Assembly (NCBI GenBank): GCA_037142915.1
Contig: JBAWZR010000015.1
Span: 1-17,843, forward strand
Direction: 5' to 3'
DNA length: 17,843 nucleotides
Source of the DNA: JBAWZR01 sp037142915
GTDB lineage: Bacteria; Patescibacteriota; Minisyncoccia; Moranbacterales; UBA1568
Part shown: in pieces, positions 1-7,374 of the stretch
Numbering within the stretch: position 1 is the first letter of the stretch
Layout of the letters: each line of letters begins with the position of its first letter
Translations under genes and position numbers: made by a program
The notes under the pieces: model-generated
What the model saw: the letters and a program-made list of their open reading frames with translations, nothing else
Told to the model about the DNA's origin: nothing
Databases searched by the model: none

Positions 1-61
1 CATACAAAAAGATGGAGTTGGAGGAAGTGTCAAGAAACACCTCCCAAAAACAGGAATTAAA

Positions 62-70
62 TGGTATACT
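62..70 (+). promoter_or_regulatory. Candidate extended -10 promoter for the three-gene plus-strand cassette
   Basis: TGG followed by TATACT matches the extended -10 form (TGn-TATAAT). No convincing -35 hexamer lies 16-18 bases upstream. Transcription would start near 77 and give a leader of about 54 bases that is AT-rich and has no Shine-Dalgarno sequence. Bases 1-61 hold no gene; an imperfect hairpin (GGAG..GTGT, 20-30, with ACAC..CTCC, 37-44) might end an upstream transcript but has no clear T-run. Confidence 0.4.
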
Positions 71-130
71 TTCAGTGTGAGTCTTTTTGTGCTATCATTT
101 CTAAGCACTTAATTCTTAAAAAATATAAAT

Positions 131-529
131 ATGCCACTTCCTACCGGTAAAGCGCGTTTTTGGATGATTTTCTTTTCGGTCTTCGCCTTCCTCGGGCCAT
201 TTTTTGCTATACTCGGCATCGAGGGGAGCAAAAAACTCTCGGCGATCCGCAATGAAAAAGATACCTATACCAAAGATCTCGCCGACACCCTCGCCGAACG
301 AGAACAGTATCTCGCATCACTCGATGCCCAAAAACAAGCCTGGCAAAAGAAGATAGCCGATGCGAAAAGCCAGTATGATACTCTCAAAACGAAACAAACC
401 GATGCTATCGCCAACAACCAAAAAACCGTGAATGTCAATGTGCCAAAAACCACCACATACACGCCACCGCCTGTAGCAACACCGGTAGCTACTGCGCCCA
501 AGGCCACCAAAACTACCAAAACTTCCTAA
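131..529 (+). CDS. Membrane-anchored coiled-coil protein of unknown function
   Basis: This 132-residue protein is not recognised as a named family. Residues about 10-29 form one hydrophobic membrane segment (FWMIFFSVFAFLGPFFAI), residues about 33-90 are charged and heptad-like (Glu, Lys, Gln, Leu rich), probably a coiled coil, and the tail (about 97-132) is a Thr/Pro/Lys/Ala low-complexity linker with repeated PVAT and KTTKT pieces. The layout suggests a small envelope protein with a flexible exposed tail. It is first in a tight plus-strand set with two calcium-repeat proteins (12-base gap to the next gene), so a joint surface role is likely. The start has no Shine-Dalgarno sequence but sits just before the hydrophobic segment. 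Function unknown. Confidence 0.75.
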   Translation: MPLPTGKARFWMIFFSVFAFLGPFFAILGIEGSKKLSAIRNEKDTYTKDLADTLAEREQYLASLDAQKQAWQKKIADAKSQYDTLKTKQTDAIANNQKTVNVNVPKTTTYTPPPVATPVATAPKATKTTKTS

Positions 530-541
530 AACAAAAAGCGT

Positions 542-1051
542 ATGTTTCGATATTTCTCTCTATTCTTCGTGGCATTGATCATATTTTCAGCTATTGAAGT
601 CTTCACATTTCGACATCATCTCTTCACTCTCGGCACAGTCACCTCCCACGAGTCAATAGCTCTCGCTGAGAATGATACTGAGAATGAATCGGGAGATGAC
701 GAAAGAAAAACTTCTACAACAACTTCAAGTTCTTCTTCGACCACCAAGACTGTTCTCGTCCCACAGGCTCCGGTGACTGTCACGACGTGGGTACCGGTGA
801 CCAAACAGATACCGGCCGATGGCTATGGTATTGATACCGACAACGACGGACTCGTCGATGCGCTCGACCCGCACCCAACTATCCCCGAGCAGCTCTTCTT
901 TACCGACACCGATGGCGATGGCGTGCCCGATAGTGACGATCAGTTCCCGGGACGCAATGATTTTTTCGCCTTTCCTGATGATGGCGATGCCAATATGAAT
1001 GGCATAATTGATTCTTTTGAAACTGTTTATAGTCCATTTTCAGTGCAATAA
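542..1051 (+). CDS. Membrane-anchored protein with TSP3/EF-hand-like calcium repeats
   Basis: The protein has 169 residues. An N-terminal hydrophobic segment (about 4-22) serves as signal anchor. It is followed by an acidic and Ser/Thr-rich linker (about 43-70, including a run of Ser). The C-terminal half holds acidic calcium-loop repeats: DTDNDGLVDALD (98-109), DTDGDGVPDSDD (122-133) and a degenerate DDGDANMNGIIDSFE (146-160). Such D-x-D-x-D-G loops are typical of thrombospondin type 3 and dockerin/EF-hand repeats that bind Ca2+ outside the cell. The next gene carries the same kind of repeat, which ties the two together as an envelope module. Partner and exact role are unknown. The gaps of 12 and 14 bases to its neighbours suggest one transcript. 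Confidence 0.8.
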   Translation: MFRYFSLFFVALIIFSAIEVFTFRHHLFTLGTVTSHESIALAENDTENESGDDERKTSTTTSSSSSTTKTVLVPQAPVTVTTWVPVTKQIPADGYGIDTDNDGLVDALDPHPTIPEQLFFTDTDGDGVPDSDDQFPGRNDFFAFPDDGDANMNGIIDSFETVYSPFSVQ

Positions 1052-1065
1052 ATTTTTCAAAAAAT

Positions 1066-1941
1066 ATGCCTAAAAAAATAATTCTTAGTTTTCTTTTCTT
1101 GGGAATTCTCCTCGCCGTTTCACCAACAGTACAGGCGGTTATCGTCGATTCCGATCAAGACGGCCTAAGTGATTCCGCTGAAGTGCAAGTCTACCACACC
1201 GACCCAAACAAAGCGGACACCGATGGCGACAGCGTACCGGACGGTCAGGAAATCCTCGAGGGCACCAATCCGCTCGATCCGAATGATTCTACCATCCGGA
1301 CAATCGACGAACAAATACTTGCCACACAAACACAGTTCTTCGATCCCGATAAACTCGCTTGGTATATCGGTCGAGCAGCCGGTATCGCGGCCTTCATCCT
1401 CTTCACGATCAGTATCGCCAACGGACTCCTGATGTCCGCTCGCGTCAGCATTCCTTCATGGCCAGTCTTCCTTAGCTATGAAGCGCATCGAACGCTTTCT
1501 TGGAGTGCCTTCGCTCTCCTCATTCTCCACATCATCAGTCTTACTTTTGACAAATTCTTTCATCTCTCATTTGCCGAAGCACTTATCCCCGGCTGGCTTC
1601 ATCGGGAATTCCTCTCGACCCTTGGGATAAATCTCACGCTTGCGGTCGGTCTCGGTATCATCGCCCTCTACCTCATCATCATCGTCTCGGTCACGGCTGA
1701 GTTCCGTGCCAAGATCGCCCCCGTCTGGTGGCGAAAAATCCACTACGCGAGTTTTCTCGCCTATCTCATTTTTCTCGCACACGGCATTGCCTCGGGCAGC
1801 GACTCCAAACAATGGTGGATGATCTGGATCTATTCGCTCTCAGCCACTCTCGTCTTCGGCCTCACGCTCGTGCGAATCACATTAGCACTACGGAAAAAAT
1901 CACCACAAGAAAATTCTCCTATCCCTGAAGTTACTGAGTAA
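1066..1941 (+). CDS. TSP3 calcium-repeat protein fused to a ferric-reductase-like di-haem membrane domain
   Basis: This 291-residue protein has a signal peptide (1-24, cleavage likely after VQA), two calcium loops, DSDQDGLSDSAE (28-39) and DTDGDSVPDGQE (51-62), and then about five membrane helices (about 103-124, 139-160, 184-210, 224-243, 249-272). His141 and His155 lie in one helix, and His226 and His239 in another. The spacings H-x13-H and H-x12-H are those of the two-haem ferric reductase/NADPH oxidase membrane domain (also related to MsrQ/YedZ). It would carry electrons across the membrane through two b haems. No FAD or NAD(P) domain is attached, so the electron donor must be another protein or quinone. 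The calcium repeats should lie outside the cell. It is last in the plus-strand cassette and ends 16 bases from the convergent ftsQ. The fold assignment is fairly sure; the substrate is unknown. Confidence 0.82.
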   Translation: MPKKIILSFLFLGILLAVSPTVQAVIVDSDQDGLSDSAEVQVYHTDPNKADTDGDSVPDGQEILEGTNPLDPNDSTIRTIDEQILATQTQFFDPDKLAWYIGRAAGIAAFILFTISIANGLLMSARVSIPSWPVFLSYEAHRTLSWSAFALLILHIISLTFDKFFHLSFAEALIPGWLHREFLSTLGINLTLAVGLGIIALYLIIIVSVTAEFRAKIAPVWWRKIHYASFLAYLIFLAHGIASGSDSKQWWMIWIYSLSATLVFGLTLVRITLALRKKSPQENSPIPEVTE

Positions 1942-1957
1942 TATCACTCCCACGCTG

Positions 1958-2956
1958 TCACTTCTTCTTCGTTTTATCGGGAGCCGTCTTATTCATATCC
2001 GGCGTTACCGATGATACTGGCGGCGGAGTCGATATGAGAGCTTGATCATCGCCCGCGAGGCGATAGTAGATCTTCCCGTCGTCCCGTGTATCGACATACT
2101 CCAACCGCGCCCGATCCTGCGGATCTTTAATTTGCTTAATAAAAAACGCTTGTAATACATTCACGGTATTTTCGAGCGAAATATGACTATCCAGACGCAA
2201 CTGCCAACCTTCATTTGTCATCACGGTTACCGTTCCTGAAAACCGTGAAGGCGTCGTATAATCACCCTGCACCGTGATACCGATTTTACCCTTGAGTGTT
2301 GCTTCGAGTTGCTCGAGAAAAACGATAAAACCCGGATTCAAAACAATCTCCGACACATCGACTGGCGCCGCACTTGTGTCGATCAACCGTATACGCCGCC
2401 ACGAATCATTCAAGGCATCTTCGTTGGCGATCACCCGCCCCGCTTCATCGAGCACGAAACACGGTCCACCCGAACACACTATCACCGCTTCATCACGCGT
2501 CGTGATGGTTATCTTGACCGATTGAGGAAATCGTTTCTCAAATGCAATCGATTGAATATGAGGATACTGTTGCTGCACCACGGCTCGGATCTGCTTTTCA
2601 GGAAAAAGAAAAAAACTTTTTATTACTAATAACCGCCACCGTCTCTCATTCATTTTTTCATCGACGAGCATCTGGAGTTGTTGTTGGGTGGATTCATCAC
2701 CACCGACTATCGTCACCTGCTCTATCCGCATCAGCGGACTGACAACTGCCACATAGGTTACCACGCCGACAAACACTAACACCACCAACACCACGATACT
2801 CCAACGGCGCCAAAAAAACTGCCGGTGCTCCAGCTGCGACTGCTCAAGCTCCCGCTGCTGGCGTCGCAATCGCCGCGGCACAACCGAAAATGGTCGCCGT
2901 CTCAATATCCGCTTATCCACAGGCGATTCTTTTTGTTTTTTGTGTCTCCACCACAT
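1958..2956 (-). CDS. ftsQ: Cell division protein FtsQ/DivIB-like, POTRA domain
   Basis: The protein has 332 residues: a basic cytoplasmic tail (1-52, many Arg/Gln), one membrane helix (about 53-73), then a POTRA-like segment starting MRIEQVTIVGG (76-86) and a beta-rich extracytoplasmic domain, ending in a Pro/Thr/Lys-rich tail. This order is that of FtsQ/DivIB, which links FtsB/FtsL to septal wall synthesis. Two cysteines in a C-x4-C arrangement (CSGGPC) could form a disulfide. It lies 18 bases after holB and is the last gene of the minus-strand cell-wall run, facing a convergent gene. FtsQ diverges strongly in sequence, so the call rests on architecture and context. The start has no Shine-Dalgarno sequence. 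Confidence 0.72.
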   Translation of the reverse strand: MWWRHKKQKESPVDKRILRRRPFSVVPRRLRRQQRELEQSQLEHRQFFWRRWSIVVLVVLVFVGVVTYVAVVSPLMRIEQVTIVGGDESTQQQLQMLVDEKMNERRWRLLVIKSFFLFPEKQIRAVVQQQYPHIQSIAFEKRFPQSVKITITTRDEAVIVCSGGPCFVLDEAGRVIANEDALNDSWRRIRLIDTSAAPVDVSEIVLNPGFIVFLEQLEATLKGKIGITVQGDYTTPSRFSGTVTVMTNEGWQLRLDSHISLENTVNVLQAFFIKQIKDPQDRARLEYVDTRDDGKIYYRLAGDDQALISTPPPVSSVTPDMNKTAPDKTKKK

Positions 2957-2974
2957 ATATTTTATGTGAAAACT

Positions 2975-3820
2975 CTACACTCCGAGAAACAAAGTATCTA
3001 ATACCAGCCTCGAACTTTTTGATTGATTCTCCAATACCTGTTCTACAGCAAAAACACGCTCCGCTAATTTCCATGCCGCCCTATCGTTTCCCTGCGCCGC
3101 CCGACTATGGAGGAGTGTCAGCCACCATTCCAAAAGACAGATCGTCTTCGTGATATCTTTTGCCATACTCTCCGACAACTGCAATTTCTGCTGCACTGAA
3201 TAGGAAGGTAATTTGGAGAGTCGTTCAAACAATTCGAGATCCCGTTTCATCTTGACCGGCGTATCGATACATCGGCGCACCAATCCCGGTCGACCGATCT
3301 GCCATATCCATTCTAGCACTGCCTTTTTACTCGGCATCCCCGATCGCATCAATGCCTCATCTACCAAATGAAAATCCACCTTCTGACAACGCGACAACAC
3401 CGTAGACAGCAGTCGCCCAACCCGATGGGTCACGAGAATAATGATGAGGTGTTCCGGCGGCTCTTCGAGTGTTTTCAAAAGCGCGTTCTGACTTTTCTCC
3501 GTCAACCGATGCGCGTCGCGGATGATGAGTACCCGATACTTCCCTCCACCGGACGAGAGGGCTGCCTGTTTCACTGTATCGCGGACTGCCCCCACGCCAA
3601 TATCCTTGGCTCGCGTCACGCCTTTTTTCGTCACCAATTCCGGCTCGATGACCAGACAATCAGAATTATTTCGAATCAATTCCTCCGCCCACGCTCGCGC
3701 CACCAAAAATTTGCCGATTTCCGATGGCCCCGAAAAAATCAAAGCCTGCGGCATCCGCTTGCTCTGCGCCAACTTCTGCAGATATTCCCATTGTTTTAGA
3801 TGCCCGATGAATGTCGGCAT
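2975..3820 (-). CDS. holB: DNA polymerase III delta prime subunit (clamp-loader AAA+ protein)
   Basis: The protein has 281 residues from the start at 3820, which begins MPTFIGHLKQ right after the upstream glycosyltransferase stop (2-base gap); a longer frame to 3886 would overlap that gene. Delta prime is part of the clamp loader that places the sliding clamp on DNA. Visible are a P-loop-like GPSEIGKF (31-38), DAHRLTEKSQNALLKTLEEPP-type helix region (102-122) and the SRC motif (143-145) that supplies the arginine finger. The last P-loop residue is Phe, not Ser/Thr, which fits a subunit that does not hydrolyse ATP. The four-cysteine zinc module found in many bacterial gamma/tau and delta prime proteins is missing, and the protein is somewhat short. 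It sits between cell-wall genes, so co-transcription is likely. Confidence 0.85.
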   Translation of the reverse strand: MPTFIGHLKQWEYLQKLAQSKRMPQALIFSGPSEIGKFLVARAWAEELIRNNSDCLVIEPELVTKKGVTRAKDIGVGAVRDTVKQAALSSGGGKYRVLIIRDAHRLTEKSQNALLKTLEEPPEHLIIILVTHRVGRLLSTVLSRCQKVDFHLVDEALMRSGMPSKKAVLEWIWQIGRPGLVRRCIDTPVKMKRDLELFERLSKLPSYSVQQKLQLSESMAKDITKTICLLEWWLTLLHSRAAQGNDRAAWKLAERVFAVEQVLENQSKSSRLVLDTLFLGV

Positions 3821-3822
3821 AG

Positions 3823-5016
3823 CTATTCTTTCATTACCCGTTCCACTGCGTTTCGTATATGTGATTCGAAATCCTCCCGAGTGCAACGCTCCACCGTCTT
3901 CCGCATCGCCTGCTCATCATATTTTCCCTCTCGGTCGAGGAACCGACGCACTCCGTCCGCCAAAACTTCCGGTGTCTGATCAAGAAACAATTCTCCCGTC
4001 ACACCTTCGGTCACAATCTCTTTCGCGCCACCCACTGCGTAGGCGATCACGGGTGTCCCCGAGGCAAGCGCTTCCGTCATCACCAGACCAAAATCCTCCT
4101 CCGCGGGGAAAATCAACGCCCGTGCCTCCCGATACAACCGCGCCAATTCCTCATCGCTCCGCCACCCAATCACACGGACATTCGGTTGTGCTATCGCCCG
4201 CAACGATTCCAATTCCCTCCCTCGACCCGCCACGATCAACGGTAAATCTAATTTATTGAAAGCCTCCACGGCGATATCCACCTTCTTGCTCTTCGCCAAG
4301 CGCGACACTACGAGAAAATATCTAGAGGAAACCATATCTAGCCCTGGATTTTCCAAATTCTTCCTCACTATTTCACTCTTTTCATCCAGCATTCCTTTTT
4401 CGAGGTTCAATGAAACCGGAGGATACGCTACTTCCGCTTCCCGATGATAATACTTCTCGATCCGCTCCCGCGTATATTCCGAATTAGCGATCAGGACGTC
4501 CGGTCGATCCGCCGCCTGCGCATCCCACACACGGAGCCAACTCAGTATCAATCGCGTCGGCAATCCCCATTTCACTATGCCCTGCTCTTTGAGATAGCGT
4601 TCGTTATAATCCCACACATAACGCATTGGCGAATGAATGTACGCGATGTGCTTGGTATGGAGCCGTGTCACCACGCCCTTGCCCCACGCGCCGGAAGACG
4701 ATATCACTATATCGAAGTCCCGCAAATCCATCGCCTCGATCGCCGCTGGGAAGAAAGGCAAGAGCCATCGGTACCGCTTGCGCAACCACTTGGGGAACTT
4801 CTGCACGAATGACACCCGGATATCCCGACCCGCCAAAAACCCACCCATCGTTTCGCGATCATAAAGCAAAGTATAAATCGGTGCCTCGGGGTACATTTCC
4901 GCCAGTATTTTCAATACCCGTTCTGCCCCGCCCGAAGTCACCAAAAAATCGTGCACCAAGGCCACTTTCGGTACTTTCTTGTTCAATCGTTTCAATCGTT
5001 CTTGACTTTTCGGCAT
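3823..5016 (-). CDS. Glycosyltransferase family 4 (GT-B fold)
   Basis: This 397-residue protein has two Rossmann-like halves. The N-terminal half begins VPKVALVHDFLVTSGGAERV (15-34), with the acceptor-side Gly-rich loop typical of GT4. The C-terminal donor domain starts near YFLVVSRLAKSKKVDIAVEAF (233-253) and has the E-x7-E signature (Glu307 and Glu315, in PAEEDFGLVMTEALASGTP), which binds the nucleotide-sugar. It likely adds a sugar to a lipid- or polymer-linked glycan at the cytoplasmic face of the membrane. The sugar cannot be told from sequence. Its start overlaps the end of the upstream glycosyltransferase by 25 bases, so the two are translated from one mRNA. No Shine-Dalgarno sequence precedes the ATG. 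Confidence 0.9.
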   Translation of the reverse strand: MPKSQERLKRLNKKVPKVALVHDFLVTSGGAERVLKILAEMYPEAPIYTLLYDRETMGGFLAGRDIRVSFVQKFPKWLRKRYRWLLPFFPAAIEAMDLRDFDIVISSSGAWGKGVVTRLHTKHIAYIHSPMRYVWDYNERYLKEQGIVKWGLPTRLILSWLRVWDAQAADRPDVLIANSEYTRERIEKYYHREAEVAYPPVSLNLEKGMLDEKSEIVRKNLENPGLDMVSSRYFLVVSRLAKSKKVDIAVEAFNKLDLPLIVAGRGRELESLRAIAQPNVRVIGWRSDEELARLYREARALIFPAEEDFGLVMTEALASGTPVIAYAVGGAKEIVTEGVTGELFLDQTPEVLADGVRRFLDREGKYDEQAMRKTVERCTREDFESHIRNAVERVMKE

Positions 5017-6173
5017 AGGAGTAGTTCTGTCAATTCATTCGCGCAGTTATCCCAACTGTACCGCTGCACATTCTCCCTTCCATTGGCTATTATAGCACTT
5101 TTGAGCGCAGAATCCGAAACCAGCCGATGCATCGCTTCGGCTAGCTCTTTTTCACTCTCGGGATCAACCAAAAGCGCCCCCTCGCCCGCGACAGCCGGCA
5201 AAGACGAAGTATTCGAGGTAATCACCGCCGTCCCCACGCTCTGCGCCTCCAAAACCGGTATCCCGAACCCTTCATAGAGCGACGGGAACAAAAACACTTC
5301 GGCATTCCGCAACAACTCCCACTTTTGCTCTTCCGAAACATACCCAAGTTCAATGATATTTTCTGCCTGCTGACTACTGACTACTTTCTGCTGAATCTTC
5401 TCATACCCATATCCCGGCTTGCCCGCCAAGACTAATCTCGGCGGCAGTCCTGTTTCTCTTTTGAAGATATCAAACGCTGCTATCATGCGAGAAATATTTT
5501 TCCGTTCTTCTATTCGGCCAATAAATAAAAAATAGGGTTTAATGTTTTTGGCAATATCTTGTATCTGCATTGTCATCCCCGACTTGATCGGGGATCCAGG
5601 TTGAGTTGCATTTAATTCAATGCAATCTGGATCCCGGCTCGGGGGCCGGGATGACACAGTTTCATCATACCCTTCACCGATGACAGAAATTTTTTCTGAG
5701 GGCACACCATAGAGTCGTATCACATCCCGGCGAGTATTCTCCGACACGCACACCACCTCCGACGCCCAGCGCACTGAACACCAGATCGAAATCCTCATAT
5801 ACCAGCGATCCCACCACGAATATGCATTAGGACAAAACTCGTACTCCAACCCATGTATCACCACCACGGTTCGCCTCGGATGCACTATTGGCACTGTATG
5901 CGCGGGCACGAACAAAACCTCCGGCGCGTGCCAGAACATCTCCCACGATAGCCGCACCTGCGTCCAGAGTCGCGGCGCCCACAATTCCCTCACGCTCCAC
6001 TGCGTCGGCAATTCAAAATCAATCGTATACCCTTTGCGCATATACAAGACCACCGACTCATCGCGTAACTCATGACGCAGGTGCTTGATGACCTGATACG
6101 CGTATTCCTCGATCCCCGTCCGTCGTTTCAAAAACGCCCGCGAGGCATCAATCCCAATAGTTACTTTAGTCAT
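4992..6173 (-). CDS. Glycosyltransferase family 4 with an in-frame palindromic element insertion
   Basis: This 393-residue GT-B enzyme begins TKVTIGIDASRAFLKRRTGIEEYAY (2-26), a usual GT4 N-terminus. The donor domain starts PYFLFIGRIEERKNISRMI (213-231) and has E-x7-E (Glu301, Glu309, in SLYEGFGIPVLEA). Residues about 173-201 (SSRPPSRDP..GSPIKSGMT) do not fit the family: they are encoded exactly by an 86-base palindromic element (5571-5656) lying between the two domains. Reading stays open through it, and the motifs on both sides are intact, so the enzyme may still work. Upstream, element B (6182-6334) separates it from mreB; downstream it overlaps the next glycosyltransferase by 25 bases. 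It probably acts on a cell-surface glycan. Substrate unknown. Confidence 0.9.
   Translation of the reverse strand: MTKVTIGIDASRAFLKRRTGIEEYAYQVIKHLRHELRDESVVLYMRKGYTIDFELPTQWSVRELWAPRLWTQVRLSWEMFWHAPEVLFVPAHTVPIVHPRRTVVVIHGLEYEFCPNAYSWWDRWYMRISIWCSVRWASEVVCVSENTRRDVIRLYGVPSEKISVIGEGYDETVSSRPPSRDPDCIELNATQPGSPIKSGMTMQIQDIAKNIKPYFLFIGRIEERKNISRMIAAFDIFKRETGLPPRLVLAGKPGYGYEKIQQKVVSSQQAENIIELGYVSEEQKWELLRNAEVFLFPSLYEGFGIPVLEAQSVGTAVITSNTSSLPAVAGEGALLVDPESEKELAEAMHRLVSDSALKSAIIANGRENVQRYSWDNCANELTELLLCRKVKND
5571..5656. repeat. Palindromic element copy A (86 bp), inside a glycosyltransferase gene
   Basis: The element starts TGTCATCCC and ends GGGATGACA. The 30-base outer arms (5571-5600 and 5627-5656) are near-inverted copies, each itself a hairpin: CCCCGA-cttga-TCGGGG and CCCGGC-tcgggg-GCCGGG. 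The middle holds a third hairpin, TTGCATT-taattc-AATGCAA (5606-5625), giving a cloverleaf-like three-stem fold. It closely matches copy C (16351-16437) in length, ends and the GGGATCCAGGTT segment. It sits in the coding frame of the host gene without stops. No clear target duplication is visible. Confidence 0.93.
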
Positions 6174-6181
6174 AGAGTATT

Positions 6182-6334
6182 TGTCATTCCCGCGAAGGCG
6201 GGAATCCAGGTTCCACTACACCTCATATAGTTTCAAAACGGATTGAGGTTTGTAAAGTCTTTAATTTCTTCAATTTATTTTATTATTATATAAAATTTTG
6301 TGGTGTCTGGATTCCCGCCTTCGCGGGAATGACA
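6182..6334. repeat. Palindromic element copy B (153 bp, AT-rich core) between mreB and a glycosyltransferase gene
   Basis: Two 28-base arms (6182-6209 and 6307-6334) are perfect inverted repeats starting TGTCATTCCCGC. Each arm is also a hairpin, ATTCCCGC-gaag-GCGGGAAT. The core of about 97 bases is AT-rich and unlike the core of copies A and C. The ATTCCC-N8-GGGAAT form is also that of the neisserial dRS3 repeat. The right arm lies 5 bases after the mreB stop and the left arm 8 bases before the glycosyltransferase start, so the element fills the whole gap. It may act as a terminator or mRNA-stability hairpin. A TATAAT on the minus strand (6285-6290) lacks a -35. Confidence 0.92.
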
Positions 6335-6339
6335 CAAAT

Positions 6340-7347
6340 TTACTTGCCCATCATAATACTCCGCTTATACACATCAAGATTCTCCAGCACGATACCCGTC
6401 CCCTTGGCCACGCAGAACGCCGGGTCATCTGCCACGAAACACGGCACTCCGATCGTCTTGGATATCAATTGATCGAGGTGTCGCAACTGCGCCGTCCCGC
6501 CCGAGAGTATCATCCCTTTATCCATAATATCCGCGGCCAGCTCCGGTGGCGTCTCCTGCAATACCTGCTTGATGACATTGATGATTTCGCGTAACTCATC
6601 CTGGATCGCCTCGGTCACTTCATTGGTCGTCACGGGAATGGTCTTTGGCAAACCACCCATCAGATCCCGTCCGCGAATATCAAACGTATCCTCCTTGGCA
6701 ACTGGTATGGCTGACCCGATTTTGATCTTCACTTCTTCGGCGGTGCGCTCCCCAATCGCGAGGCTGTACTTGCGTTTGATATAATCCGATATCGCGAGGT
6801 CGATCCGATTGCCGCCAACGCGAGCACTCCGAGCTGCCACGATACCACCGAGCGAAATGATTGCAATCTCCGATGTTCCGCCGCCGATATTCACGATCAT
6901 ATTCCCCTGCGCCGTATGAATCGGTATACCCGCTCCGATCGCCGCGAGGATCGGCTCCTTGACCACATAGGCCGTCCGTGCACCCGCCTTGATCGCCGCG
7001 TCAATAACCGCTCGCCGCTCGGTCGAAGTCACGCCTGCCGGTATCGAGAGTACTACTTCCGGTCGGATCAATCGCACCCGGCCCGATACGCGATAAATAA
7101 AATATCGGAGCATCGCCTCGGTGATCCGGTAGTCCGCGATCGCTCCATCACGCAACGGCTGACTTGCCACAATCGTGTCCGGTGTCCGGCCTATCATCTC
7201 CTTCGCTTCATTGCCCACGGCCAAAACTTTATTCTCCTGCACCGACACCGCCACGACGGAAGGCTCGTTGATGACCACGCCTTTGCCAGGAATAAACACA
7301 AGCGTATTCGCCGTGCCCAAGTCGATACCGATTCGTCGGACAAACAT
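6340..7347 (-). CDS. mreB: Rod-shape-determining protein MreB (actin homologue)
   Basis: The protein has 335 residues from the second Met (7347), where MFVRRIGIDLGTANT matches the usual MreB start; an in-frame ATG at 7362 would add five residues (MWWSN). MreB forms membrane-bound filaments that guide lateral wall synthesis. Phosphate-1 (IGIDLGTANT), TERRA, phosphate-2 (NIGGGTSEIAIISLGG) and the adenosine motif (LSGGTAQL) are all present. The phosphate-2 motif normally begins with Asp (DIGGGT); here the codon is AAT (Asn). It follows murA by 27 bases and is likely on the same mRNA, promoted upstream of murA. GGTGG a few bases before the chosen start is the only faint Shine-Dalgarno-like sequence. 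Confidence 0.95.
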   Translation of the reverse strand: MFVRRIGIDLGTANTLVFIPGKGVVINEPSVVAVSVQENKVLAVGNEAKEMIGRTPDTIVASQPLRDGAIADYRITEAMLRYFIYRVSGRVRLIRPEVVLSIPAGVTSTERRAVIDAAIKAGARTAYVVKEPILAAIGAGIPIHTAQGNMIVNIGGGTSEIAIISLGGIVAARSARVGGNRIDLAISDYIKRKYSLAIGERTAEEVKIKIGSAIPVAKEDTFDIRGRDLMGGLPKTIPVTTNEVTEAIQDELREIINVIKQVLQETPPELAADIMDKGMILSGGTAQLRHLDQLISKTIGVPCFVADDPAFCVAKGTGIVLENLDVYKRSIMMGK

Positions 7348-7374
7348 ATTCGACCACCACATACAATAGTGTAA

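Noticed and set aside
3522..4259. A 245-codon open frame on the plus strand opposite holB and a glycosyltransferase gene
   Set aside because: It is antisense to two genes with clear family motifs, is Pro/Arg/Ser rich as expected of shadow frames, and shows no domain.
6182..6334. Composite insertion sequence or MITE with target duplication
   Set aside because: No transposase frame is inside and no clear direct repeats flank the arms, so only 'palindromic element' is supported.
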